From a candidate division WOR-3 bacterium (GTDB lineage Bacteria > Hydrothermota > Tepidihabitantia > Tepidihabitantales > Tepidihabitantaceae): a stretch of 38,547 nucleotides of DNA. Made by a program: the position numbers and the translations under genes. The stretch is from assembly GCA_016867815.1 (NCBI GenBank), contig VGIR01000021.1:1-38547 (forward strand), in the 5' to 3' direction. Below the pieces are notes generated by a model. That model was not told the origin of the DNA and ran no database searches. It worked only from the letters and a program-made list of their open reading frames with translations. This document shows, piece by piece, positions 30,199-38,098 of the stretch; position 1 is the first letter of the stretch; every line of letters begins with the position of its first letter.

Positions 30199-31590
30199 CT
30201 ACCTTGTCTTCACCGTCCGCTGCGACTCTCCGCTAGCGTCGTGCCTGATGAAGTACACTCCCGGTGCCAGCCCGACTCCCACCCGTTTGCCGCAGCAGGT
30301 TTCGACCAGGTTCCCGGCCGCGTCGAACAGGCCGAACTTCTCCGACTCCATCCCGACAACTCGAGCGGAATAGGCAAACGGAGAGGGCACGACCTGCAGG
30401 TTGTTCTCGTGCGCCCGGGGTGCCACGGGAGGGGCATCCACGGCCAGGCTGCCATTGGCGTCGGTCTTGATCATGTACAGGTCGTAGCCGCCCGCACCGT
30501 AGGAATTGGTGAACCCCATGACCGCGAAGCCGAGGTCGGGCGTCTCAATCACGACGGCTCCCAGGTCGGAACCCGCCCCCCCGAATGTCCTGGTCCAGAG
30601 GGTGTCACCGGACGAGTTGGTCCGCAGCAGCCAGACATCCTCGCCGCCGGCGCCGAAAGATCGGGTCTGACCGGTGAAAATGAAACCGCCGTCCGCGGTC
30701 GTATCAACGCCGTAGACCTCGTCATAGTCGGCGCCGCCATAGGTTCGGGTCCAGAGCGTGTCGCCGTTCGAGTCCAGCCGCAGCAGCCAGGCGTCGGATT
30801 GGCCGGCGCCGCGGCTCTGCGTGGACGCCGCCATGATGTACCCGCCGTCCGAGGTCAGGATGACCTGTGCTCCATCATCCCGGTTCGCCCCTCCGTAGGT
30901 CTTGGTCCAGATCGGATTGCCCAGGGAATCTGCCTTCACGGCGTATATGTCTGAGCCTCCCGACCCGAAAGTCGAGGTGGAACCGCCGATGGCGAAGCCC
31001 TGGTCCGGAGTTGGCAGAGCGTACCCGAGTTCCAGGTCGGACCCGCCATAGGTCCGCGTCCACTGCGTGTCGCCCGAAACGTCGGTCTTGATCAGGTAGA
31101 TGTCCCCGGAGCCGGCGCCGAAGGCCGCGGTCATGCCGCTGACAATGTAGCCGCCGTCCGCGGTCTGCACCGCCACGTACCCCCGCGAATCGTTCGCGCC
31201 CGGGTACTTCCGGGTCCACTGCGTGTCCCCGGCCGCATTTGTCTTGATAAGCCAGATGTCGCCGCTGGTGGTGACGAGCGCGGCCCCGCAGATGATGTAG
31301 CCGCCGTCGGACGTCGACTCAACGACCTCGCCACGTTCGTCAAGCCCGGTGCCGTAGGTGCGGGTCCAGAGCGTGTCGCCGCCGGAGTTCAGCCGCAGCA
31401 GCCAGTAGTCGTAGTCGCCCGCCCCGAAAGACCGCGTCCTCGCCGCCACCACGTAGCCGCTGTCCGCGGTCTGCAACAAGTATCCCCCGTACTCGTCGGC
31501 GCCTCCCCCGTAGGTCTTCGTCCAACGTTCCACGGCGGTCGCGCCGGCCGCCAGCAGCAACACGGCCATTAACACACGAACGTATCTCAT
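30199..31590 (-). CDS. Secreted repeat protein with sorting-type C terminus
   Basis: 463 residues from ATG 31590, fixed by GGGAGG 7 nt upstream (the TTG two codons earlier is less likely). The signal peptide is about 1-20 (VLMAVLLLAAGATAV). About eight tandem repeats of 47-50 residues follow (SGDTLWTRTYGG, then DGGYIxxGxTxSFGAGGxDxWLLR), a pattern seen in surface and secreted beta-propeller-like proteins. The C-terminal domain is weakly conserved (FAYSARVVGMESEKFGLFDA) and ends LAPGVYFIRHDASGE. Probably exported and sorted to the cell surface. No enzyme motif. Downstream in the same frame lies the decayed second sorting domain. Confidence 0.82.
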   Translation of the reverse strand: MRYVRVLMAVLLLAAGATAVERWTKTYGGGADEYGGYLLQTADSGYVVAARTRSFGAGDYDYWLLRLNSGGDTLWTRTYGTGLDERGEVVESTSDGGYIICGAALVTTSGDIWLIKTNAAGDTQWTRKYPGANDSRGYVAVQTADGGYIVSGMTAAFGAGSGDIYLIKTDVSGDTQWTRTYGGSDLELGYALPTPDQGFAIGGSTSTFGSGGSDIYAVKADSLGNPIWTKTYGGANRDDGAQVILTSDGGYIMAASTQSRGAGQSDAWLLRLDSNGDTLWTRTYGGADYDEVYGVDTTADGGFIFTGQTRSFGAGGEDVWLLRTNSSGDTLWTRTFGGAGSDLGAVVIETPDLGFAVMGFTNSYGAGGYDLYMIKTDANGSLAVDAPPVAPRAHENNLQVVPSPFAYSARVVGMESEKFGLFDAAGNLVETCCGKRVGVGLAPGVYFIRHDASGESQRTVKTR

Positions 31591-31785
31591 CCGCAATCCT
31601 CCCTTTCATTCCGGGCCTCTGGGCAGTTCTCCTCCCCGTCCTCCGCCACGCCCTGTTGGCGTCAATACTCCGGTAAATCGGGTCTCGTGTCAATTCCGCC
31701 CCGGCCGCTGGCGGGGGACGCGCCCTTTGCCACAAGCCGATCCCTCTCGATCGGTTGGTTGAGGGCTCTCTCAGAATATAAGGAA

Positions 31786-31807
31786 CTGCCCGCGTTTCCG
31801 CGGGCAG
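31786..31807 (-). terminator. Terminator hairpin after the secreted protein gene at 31835
   Basis: Perfect 9-bp stem CTGCCCGCG/CGCGGGCAG, 28 nt past the stop. On the minus-strand transcript the loop is GAAA (GNRA type), and TTCCTTATATT follows, a modest U-rich tail. The best intrinsic terminator in the window. Confidence 0.7.
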
Positions 31808-31834
31808 CCTCCTGTCGACGGGTACGGAGCAGGC

Positions 31835-32827
31835 CTATTCGGTCAGGACGACCTTGGTGACGCCTGACGCGCGATTGGCGACGCCCGTTTCCGGACGCAG
31901 GAAGTACACTCCCGGCTTCGGGTTCGCCACCCTCCGCCCCATGGCGTCGAAGAGGACCTTGGACGATAGACTCTGGGCTCTCGACGCCGACATGATTGAC
32001 GGCCCACGGTTCGGCGCTCGGACTTCGGCGTTCGGCGTTTCCGCGACCCCGCCGGAACTACTGTGGACCATGACCATGATGTCATCAGCCGCCGTGAAGT
32101 TCGCACTCGTGTCACCTTCCATGCTGTGCGTCATCGCGGCCATGCCCACATCCTTGGTCAACCAGTAGTACCGTCGTGTAACCGAGGTATCGACGCCGAC
32201 CGGTACGCCACTAACGTAAGTTGTCGTGATCACGATTCCGACCCAGTTCTGCCGCAGGCAATCGTAGCTGCCGGCCGGGGTCACGACCGTGCCCCAGGCG
32301 TCTATCGTACAGCGCCGCGAGGTCGCGACAACGTGAATCGTGTCGGCCGCCGTATCGGTAGTGTTGAAATCGGTCTGCCACGAACTATTGTAGGTGGCGG
32401 GGAAATCAACGTTGATCGCCGGCGGAACGTTCACCCGCACCATCGAACCGCCGCCGAAATCGGCGGCGAATCCGCACTCCAGCAGGCTTCCCGTGTCGAG
32501 CTTGTTAAACACGTACAGCGTGTACGTCCCCCGCGGCTCCCGCGTGGCGATGTTCGCGTCCGGGAAGCGGGCGGCGAACGGCGTGCTCTCCTTGCTCACG
32601 TAAGTCATGGTAAGCACGTACCCGACGTAGGATGAGGTGTCGAACGTCCAGGTGTGCGGGCCGCCCGGCGAGCCGTTGTCCACGGTATCGTCGTGCGCCA
32701 GGTACTTGTACTTGCTGGAATCGCCGATGGTCTGGGGAACGTCACCGGCTGTGATCGTTATCTGGGCGCTGGCCACTCCCGCGAGCAGGCAGCACCCGAC
32801 GGCAAGAACCAAACGTACTGCTGACAT
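31835..32827 (-). CDS. Secreted protein with sorting-type C terminus
   Basis: 330 residues. The signal peptide is about 1-21 (LVLAVGCCLLAGVASA). The body (22-250) is a beta-rich domain with no recognised family; similar sequences usually carry conserved Trp/Tyr-rich strands as here (HTWTFDTSSYVGYVLTMTY). The last 45 residues are a short sorting-type domain (VLFDAMGRRVANPKPGVYFL). AAAGGAGG just upstream supports the ATG. Two 7-nt arrays are within the gene: 32009-32042 encodes the linker ETPNAEVRAPN, and 31859-31886 encodes part of the tail (VANRASGV). Confidence 0.8.
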   Translation of the reverse strand: MSAVRLVLAVGCCLLAGVASAQITITAGDVPQTIGDSSKYKYLAHDDTVDNGSPGGPHTWTFDTSSYVGYVLTMTYVSKESTPFAARFPDANIATREPRGTYTLYVFNKLDTGSLLECGFAADFGGGSMVRVNVPPAINVDFPATYNSSWQTDFNTTDTAADTIHVVATSRRCTIDAWGTVVTPAGSYDCLRQNWVGIVITTTYVSGVPVGVDTSVTRRYYWLTKDVGMAAMTHSMEGDTSANFTAADDIMVMVHSSSGGVAETPNAEVRAPNRGPSIMSASRAQSLSSKVLFDAMGRRVANPKPGVYFLRPETGVANRASGVTKVVLTE

Positions 32828-32845
32828 CGGACCTCCTTTGGCTGG

Positions 32846-32873
32846 ATTTTCTTCATACGGCTCTACGTGTCAA
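32846..32873 (-). promoter_or_regulatory. Possible promoter of the secreted protein gene
   Basis: Minus strand: perfect -35 TTGACA (32873-32868), 16-nt spacer, weak -10 GAAAAT (32851-32846), about 19 nt before the ATG. The AAAGGAGG site lies between. Confidence 0.4.
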
Positions 32874-32980
32874 GCGTGGCGCGTCCGGCGGTCAAAAGGG
32901 CCCGCGGCGGATGGGTGCCGCCCCGGTCTGATTTCGCTCAAGTCCTGCTGCGTGTTCTCTGCTGCCGCTCCCCTCTTGCC

Positions 32981-34126
32981 CTAGTTTGTCACTATGACCT
33001 TGGTCGGACGCGGTGAGCTTGACGCACTGCGGTTCACGCCGGACTTCACTCGCACAAAGTAGACACCGGGCTTGGGGTTCGTTGCCCTGCGCCCCACGGC
33101 ATCATAAAGGACGCTCGACGCAAGAAGCCTGAGGCTGGACGTACCGGACAGAACCGTCGGGCCAGCATTCGGCGTTCGGAGTTCGGCGTTCGGCGTTTCC
33201 TCGACTCCCAGTCCGGTCGTGTACCAGATGTCGTTGTGGTTCGTGCCGTCGTACCCGCCGCAGAGCCACAGTTTCCCGTCATAGTCCGTCAGCGGGAACC
33301 GGTAACGGGCGGACCAGGGCGCGGTCGCTGCCGCCTGGGTCCAGTTGACGCCGTCGGTTGAGTACCACGCATCGTTCAACATGGTGTTGAAGTTGTACCC
33401 GCCGATGAGCCAGAGCTTGCCGTCGAAGGCCACGGTTGCATGGGCGTTGCGACCCAGCCAGGGCGCGGACGCGGTTGCCTGAGTCCAGTTCGTGCCGTCG
33501 GCCGTGTACCAGACATCGGTCAGATACTCGCCGCCGCTGATGACCCAGAGTTTGTTGTCGAAGACAACCGGTGCCGGATACCGGCGAGCCGACCACGGCG
33601 CTGCCGCAGTCACCTGGCCCCACGTCGTACCGTCGGTCGATGACCAGATGTCATTCAGGTCGGTAGGCCCCGTGGTCTGGCCACCCATGACCCACAGCTT
33701 GTTGTCGAACGCCGCTCTGCCGTACCAGCGCCTCCAGGTCCACGGTGTGGAGTCGGCGGCCTTTGTCCAGGTCGTGCCGTCGGACGAGTACCAGACGTCG
33801 GTCAACTCGCTGCCGGCATTGGTGCCGCCGATGACCCAGAGCTTGCCGTTCAGCACCAGCACCTTGTGTGGCGCGCGACCCGGAAACGCCGAGTCGGCAG
33901 CGCACGTCCACGCCGCCCCGTCGGTCGAATACCATACGTCAGGGTCACCCAGGTGCCCATGCTGCATGTCCTGCCCGCCGATAACCCAGAGCTTGCCGCC
34001 AAAGGCGGCTGCCCCGAGGTCGCCCCGCGGTGACCAGCCGGCGGAATCGGTCGCCTCGGTCCACGTCATCTGGGCAATCGCCGTGCTCAACAGCACGGCC
34101 AGTGTCACAAACACGGTTCTTTTCAT
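32981..34126 (-). CDS. Secreted kelch-repeat protein with sorting-type C terminus
   Basis: 381 residues from ATG 34126, set by AGGAGG just upstream; the frame runs further back but without a better start. Signal peptide about 1-19 (TVFVTLAVLLSTAIA). Six kelch-like repeats of about 50 residues follow (pattern APWSARRYPAPVVFDNKLWV, then GG...DVWYTADGTNWTQA), forming a predicted six-blade propeller. The C terminus is a short sorting-type domain (VLYDAVGRRATNPKPGVYFV). The linker between them (ETPNAELRTPNAGP) is encoded by a five-unit 7-nt array (33166-33200). Probably surface-exposed; ligand unknown. A promoter lies far upstream at 34519-34548. Confidence 0.85.
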   Translation of the reverse strand: MKRTVFVTLAVLLSTAIAQMTWTEATDSAGWSPRGDLGAAAFGGKLWVIGGQDMQHGHLGDPDVWYSTDGAAWTCAADSAFPGRAPHKVLVLNGKLWVIGGTNAGSELTDVWYSSDGTTWTKAADSTPWTWRRWYGRAAFDNKLWVMGGQTTGPTDLNDIWSSTDGTTWGQVTAAAPWSARRYPAPVVFDNKLWVISGGEYLTDVWYTADGTNWTQATASAPWLGRNAHATVAFDGKLWLIGGYNFNTMLNDAWYSTDGVNWTQAAATAPWSARYRFPLTDYDGKLWLCGGYDGTNHNDIWYTTGLGVEETPNAELRTPNAGPTVLSGTSSLRLLASSVLYDAVGRRATNPKPGVYFVRVKSGVNRSASSSPRPTKVIVTN

Positions 34127-34241
34127 CCTGCCTCCTGATTCTGTTGCAGCCACCTCTACGTTCGCCGTGCGCCACTCGATTCCGCCCCGTGCGCTGAGGA
34201 GTCTGTCAGACGACAGCAGCACACGCCCGGGCGCAGGTCAG

Positions 34242-34421
34242 TCACCCGCATCCGGACGAGATCCCTACTTGGATTGTCTGCTGGCAAACGGAACAATCAG
34301 GCCGCTTTTCACCCGCCCGCGGTTTCGGCGGCGCCCGGCGGGAGGTCTTTCCGACCGCGGGTCTCCGGCGCGCACACGGCCCTTTTGTGCGGATGCCCAT
34401 TGCGGGCACCCTGTGATTCAA
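34242..34421 (-). CDS. Possible 59-residue basic small protein
   Basis: The ORF starts at TTG 34421 behind a strong AAGGAGG site and ends at TGA 34242. It begins MNHRVPAMGIRTKG, is very rich in Arg, Lys and Pro, and has three Cys near the end. No family recognised. It lies within the 390-nt leader of the kelch gene and overlaps GC-rich hairpins (34301-34391), so it may be a leader ORF, a fragment of a dispersed element, or chance. Confidence 0.3.
   Translation of the reverse strand: MNHRVPAMGIRTKGPCARRRPAVGKTSRRAPPKPRAGEKRPDCSVCQQTIQVGISSGCG
34301..34391 (-). other. Cluster of stable hairpins in a long leader
   Basis: Within the gene-free stretch 34127-34603, nested inverted repeats lie together: CGCACA/TGTGCG (34371-34376 with 34386-34391), GGTC/GACC with a 5-nt loop (34344-34356), an outer stem GCGCCCGG/CCGGCGC (34331-34371) and GCCGC/GCGGC (34301-34332). 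Read on the minus strand this could be a structured RNA in the leader of the kelch gene. I recognise no known riboswitch. Confidence 0.3.
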
Positions 34422-34518
34422 GACTCCTCCTTACTGCGACCACATCCGGTTCTCCACCAAAGCGAACCGGGCAGGCGGAACTGCGGAAGGCACTCCTTCC
34501 GACCCCCTATTCGGCGTT

Positions 34519-34548
34519 ATGTTAGCGCTGTAGAGACATCGCTGTCAA
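34519..34548 (-). promoter_or_regulatory. Promoter upstream of the kelch gene
   Basis: Minus strand: perfect -35 TTGACA (34548-34543), 18-nt spacer, -10 TAACAT (34524-34519). It would give a leader of about 385 nt to ATG 34126. Confidence 0.45.
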
Positions 34549-34603
34549 GTTATGCCGGGGCCATCCCTGCCGCGCCGGGCCGGCGCAGACTGCTGGCTAC
34601 CGA

Positions 34604-35686
34604 CTATCGCGTTACTACGATCTTGTAACAGCTTGCGGCTGACAGCTCACGGCTTTCGGCCCGGACGAAGTAGACACCGGGTACAATCGCCCGCACGTCA
34701 TTCGCGCCGGGCTTCAGGTCCAGCACCTTCCGGCCGGTCGCGTCCATCAAGCTTGTGGCTTGAGGCTTGTGGCTGGCAGCTCCCGGCAGGAACAGCACCC
34801 CGCGGATGACTGTCGGTGCCGCGTTCATCGTTCCACGCTCATCGTCCATCGTTTCCTCAATCCCGCCGCCCGAATCGCGCAGGACTGAGATCGTGGAATT
34901 CCCCTCATTGGAGACATAGACCCGGTTCTGCACCGGGTTGTAGCAGACGTCCCAGGGCCCGTCGTTGTCGGGGATGTAGCGCAACAGCGAATCGCCTGCC
35001 GCGTCGATGACGGCCACATCGTAGGCGTTGCTCGCGCAGTACACCTTGTCGTTCAACGAATCGTAGCAGAGACGGCGCGCGGTAAACCCCTCAATGCGCG
35101 CAACGACCTGGTTCGACCCGCCGTCTACGACGGTAACGCCGTTGTGGGCTGAGCCAACGTACACCTTGTTGCGCCTTGGGCTGTAGCAGAGTGACGCCGA
35201 GAACACCCCGGCACTATCGATGGCTATGACATCGTCGGTTGTACCGTCGATGACCATCACGTTGCAGCCATAGTAATCTCCGCAGTACACCTTGTTCGCC
35301 TGAGGGTTGTAGCAGATGGCTCCGGCATTGGGTGTGAGCAGGTGTTTGAGGTCCCGTCCGGTCGCGCCGTCCAGCACAAAGGTGCGGCTGCCGTATTCGC
35401 CGCCAAGCCAGTAGACCTTGTTGACTTGCGGGGCGTAGCACGCGGGGTAGTCCCTTAGACTCCGGGTAGGAGTACGTGCTATCAACCGGTCTGAAAAGCC
35501 GTCCACGATCGCGACGCCGCTATCGCAGCCGATGAAGAGGAAGTTGTTGCCCGTATTGTAGACCATGGTACCCGGTATCCCGAGTGCCGATAGCGAATCA
35601 GGCAGGACTATGGTCTTCTCGACCCACTGGCCGGGAGCAACCGAAACGATGCAGGCAATGAACAGAAGAACAGCAACCAGTTTCAC
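34604..35686 (-). CDS. Secreted YVTN-type beta-propeller with sorting-type C terminus
   Basis: 360 residues. GTG 35686 is preceded by GGAGGGAG. Signal peptide about 1-19 (VLLFIACIVSVAPG), then WVEKTIVLPDSLSA. Seven or so blades of 40-43 residues with the pattern CYNPQANKVYCGDYYGCNVMVIDG form a YVTN/NHL-like propeller. The C terminus is the sorting-type domain with RGVLFLPGAAS, DATGRKVLDLKPGANDVR and VPGVYFVR. Three 7-nt arrays are in frame: 34822-34856 (encoding ETMDDERGTMN), 34751-34785 (SHKPQATSL) and 34631-34658 (ESRELSAAS). It starts 9 nt after the stop of its paralogue, so the three propeller genes form one operon. Confidence 0.85.
   Translation of the reverse strand: MKLVAVLLFIACIVSVAPGQWVEKTIVLPDSLSALGIPGTMVYNTGNNFLFIGCDSGVAIVDGFSDRLIARTPTRSLRDYPACYAPQVNKVYWLGGEYGSRTFVLDGATGRDLKHLLTPNAGAICYNPQANKVYCGDYYGCNVMVIDGTTDDVIAIDSAGVFSASLCYSPRRNKVYVGSAHNGVTVVDGGSNQVVARIEGFTARRLCYDSLNDKVYCASNAYDVAVIDAAGDSLLRYIPDNDGPWDVCYNPVQNRVYVSNEGNSTISVLRDSGGGIEETMDDERGTMNAAPTVIRGVLFLPGAASHKPQATSLMDATGRKVLDLKPGANDVRAIVPGVYFVRAESRELSAASCYKIVVTR
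34688..35049 (-). repeat. Direct repeat copy 1 (shared with 38186-38547)
   Basis: 362 nt aligned at a constant offset of 3,498 with the right end of the window, with about 14 mismatches and no indel. The last 130 nt are identical. It covers the last blades and the sorting domain of the YVTN gene at 34604. Confidence 0.9.
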
Positions 35687-35695
35687 GTCTCCCTC

Positions 35696-38089
35696 CTACC
35701 TTGTGATAACGATCTTGCGGACCGCTTGCGGCTTGGGGCTTGGAGCTTGCGGCTCCTCGCGAACAAAGTAGACTCCGGGAGCCAGCGCCCGCACGTCATT
35801 CGCGCCCGGATGAAGATCCAGCACCCTCCGGCCGGTCGCATCCATCAAGCTTGCGGCCTGAGGCTTGCGGCTTGAAGCTCCATCCAGGAACAGCACCCCA
35901 CGAACAACGGTGGGCGTGGTTCGGATCTGCTGGAACGCCGACCCGCCGTCGATGCCGGCGAGCGAGGTGTCACGGACCACAAGGATCGCCTGCCCATTCT
36001 GATCGACCACGTACATCTTGCGGTATCGAGAAACCCACGTGATGTCTCCCGGCGACTGGCCAGCTTCAAGGAGGCCAAGGAACCGATTGGCGCGACCATC
36101 AACGAGCGATATACAACCGTACTCCGGGCTCGTCACCCACATGCGGTTCGCGACCGAGTCGAAAGACATGTCGTTCGGCCTGGCAGCAAGCCGAATCCTG
36201 GCATCGATGCTCATGTCCCGGCAGTCTATCACTGCGAGTTCGTCAGAGCCCGCCAGAAGGCAGTAGAGCTTATTGGCGGCGCGGTCCAGTCGAAACTGCG
36301 ATACACCGCCCAATGGAATGGTCTGGACCAGTTGTCTTGCCTTGCCGTCGACCACGACAAGGTTCGCGCCCGGCGCCTCGCAGACGACGACGTCCCTAGA
36401 CGGAACGTAGCACATATCCATCGGGCCGCCGTAATAGCCGGAGCCGATAGAGACGACTCCGATCACCGAATCAGTCGCGCAGTCGATCGCGCTGACGTAC
36501 AACGAATCGGCGCGGAATTCCGACACACAATAGACTCGGTTCGAGTCCGGGTTACAGGCCAGGGCGCATGGGTCTTGCCTGACCCACACTTCGCGGACGA
36601 TGCTGTCGCCCGCGCAATCGATCACGACCACGGTCGACTCGCCCAGGTTGCCGGCCCAGTAGATGCGATCCATCACCGGATTGTAGACGATGGCGGGCGT
36701 GGCATCGAAGTACAACGGCAGCGCTGCCACAAGGCTGTCGGACGAGCAATCGACAGCCAGCAGCGCGGAACCGTTGCCCTGCCACGCGCCATAGTAGAGC
36801 TTATTCGAGCCCGAACTGTAGACGGGTGAGCGCAGTCTCGACGCCGGGGTGAAGATCCTCCCCTGCAAGCTGTCCGTTGAGCAGTTGATGACGGCAATCA
36901 GCCCGCTCTCGTCGTCGCTTACATAGAGCTTGTCATAAGGCTCGACGTAGCATCCCAGTCGCGGCCGGGCGTTCATCTGGATGGCTGATACAACGTCCAG
37001 GCCTGCTGCGTCTACCACGTAGACATCCTCTGAAGACCTACCGACGAGGTAGAGACGGTTCTGCTGCGGGTCGTAGCAGGCCGGGTCTGGCTCATACGCA
37101 TCGCCATGGAATTCGACCCATCCTATTATGGAATCGCCGCTGCAAGATATGGCTGGGATGGAATTGTAGTAATCGGAGAAGCAGAAGACACGGTTGTCGA
37201 CCGAATCGAAAATGAAGAACATCGGATCGTAGTCGACCGGGCCGAGCGAGGCGAGAATTGTGTCGGTGTAGCAGTCGATGATGTGGATATAGCCGTAACC
37301 GTCACCGCAGTAGAGCTTGTTCGAAACCGGACTGTAACCCAAGGCGACCGGGTGTTCCTGTATGCCGATCAGTCTCAGCAGCGTGTCTGGGCCGGCGTCA
37401 AAGACCGCAACCTCGTCATCAGAGGAAGCGGTGCAGTACAGCTTGTTGCCAACCGGGCTATAGGCCAGAGACGTCGGATAGTCGCCGACGTCCAGGTACT
37501 TGAGCAGGCTGTCGCCGGCGCCGTCTATCACGGCAACCGTGCCCTCGTCATCGGACGGAACGTAGACCTTGTTTCCGACCGGATTGCAGCAGACCGTGCC
37601 GAAGTCGTAGTCAGTGCGGCCCACCCAGATGCGGGCAAGGACCGAATCGGTGCTACAATCGACCACGACTACCGTATCGCGCCTGGAACCCGTGAGGCAG
37701 TACACCTTGTTCGCCGCCGGGTTGTAGCCGAGCCGGGTCGGGTTGCTGCCGACGTGTAGCCGGGCGAGAACCTGGTGCGTCATCGGATCGATGACTGACA
37801 GCGACTCGCGACCGGACATATACACCTTGTTGTCATGCGAGTCGAAGGCCATGAACAACGGCTCGTCCAGGTCTATCCGCGCCACCCGGGCGTTGGTCGC
37901 AGCGTCGACGACAATGACGCCATCGTCTTCGTCCGCGACGTACACGCAATTGCTGCCTGGTACATAGTAGATGGCCTGCGGCCATATGCTGCCGAACGAG
38001 TCCGACAGCCCGATGGTCTTCTCCAGCCACTGACCGCCGGCCGCTGACAGGCAGCAGCAGACGGCCACCAACGTGCAGTCAATTCTCAT
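35696..38089 (-). CDS. Large secreted YVTN-type propeller protein, sorting-type C terminus
   Basis: 797 residues. ATG 38089 has GGAGG 4 nt upstream. Signal peptide about 1-19 (LVAVCCCLSAAGG), then WLEKTIGLSDSF as in the paralogue. About sixteen blades of 40-43 residues (pattern GYNPAANKVYCL, then VVVVDCSTDSVLARI) imply two propellers in tandem. Cys recurs in the VDC and VYC positions of many blades. The sorting-type domain has RGVLFLDGASS, DATGRRVLDLHPGANDVR and APGVYFVR. 7-nt arrays at 35849-35883 (SSRKPQAASL) and 35724-35758 (EEPQAPSPKPQA) flank that domain. Probably exported and surface-located. Middle gene of a three-paralogue operon with 9-nt gaps. Confidence 0.85.
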   Translation of the reverse strand: MRIDCTLVAVCCCLSAAGGQWLEKTIGLSDSFGSIWPQAIYYVPGSNCVYVADEDDGVIVVDAATNARVARIDLDEPLFMAFDSHDNKVYMSGRESLSVIDPMTHQVLARLHVGSNPTRLGYNPAANKVYCLTGSRRDTVVVVDCSTDSVLARIWVGRTDYDFGTVCCNPVGNKVYVPSDDEGTVAVIDGAGDSLLKYLDVGDYPTSLAYSPVGNKLYCTASSDDEVAVFDAGPDTLLRLIGIQEHPVALGYSPVSNKLYCGDGYGYIHIIDCYTDTILASLGPVDYDPMFFIFDSVDNRVFCFSDYYNSIPAISCSGDSIIGWVEFHGDAYEPDPACYDPQQNRLYLVGRSSEDVYVVDAAGLDVVSAIQMNARPRLGCYVEPYDKLYVSDDESGLIAVINCSTDSLQGRIFTPASRLRSPVYSSGSNKLYYGAWQGNGSALLAVDCSSDSLVAALPLYFDATPAIVYNPVMDRIYWAGNLGESTVVVIDCAGDSIVREVWVRQDPCALACNPDSNRVYCVSEFRADSLYVSAIDCATDSVIGVVSIGSGYYGGPMDMCYVPSRDVVVCEAPGANLVVVDGKARQLVQTIPLGGVSQFRLDRAANKLYCLLAGSDELAVIDCRDMSIDARIRLAARPNDMSFDSVANRMWVTSPEYGCISLVDGRANRFLGLLEAGQSPGDITWVSRYRKMYVVDQNGQAILVVRDTSLAGIDGGSAFQQIRTTPTVVRGVLFLDGASSRKPQAASLMDATGRRVLDLHPGANDVRALAPGVYFVREEPQAPSPKPQAVRKIVITR

Positions 38090-38098
38090 AGGACCTCC

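Noticed and set aside
34301-34391. A known riboswitch class (for example c-di-GMP)
   Set aside because: Hairpins are present, but I could not match the conserved core of any class I know. Left as an unassigned structured leader.
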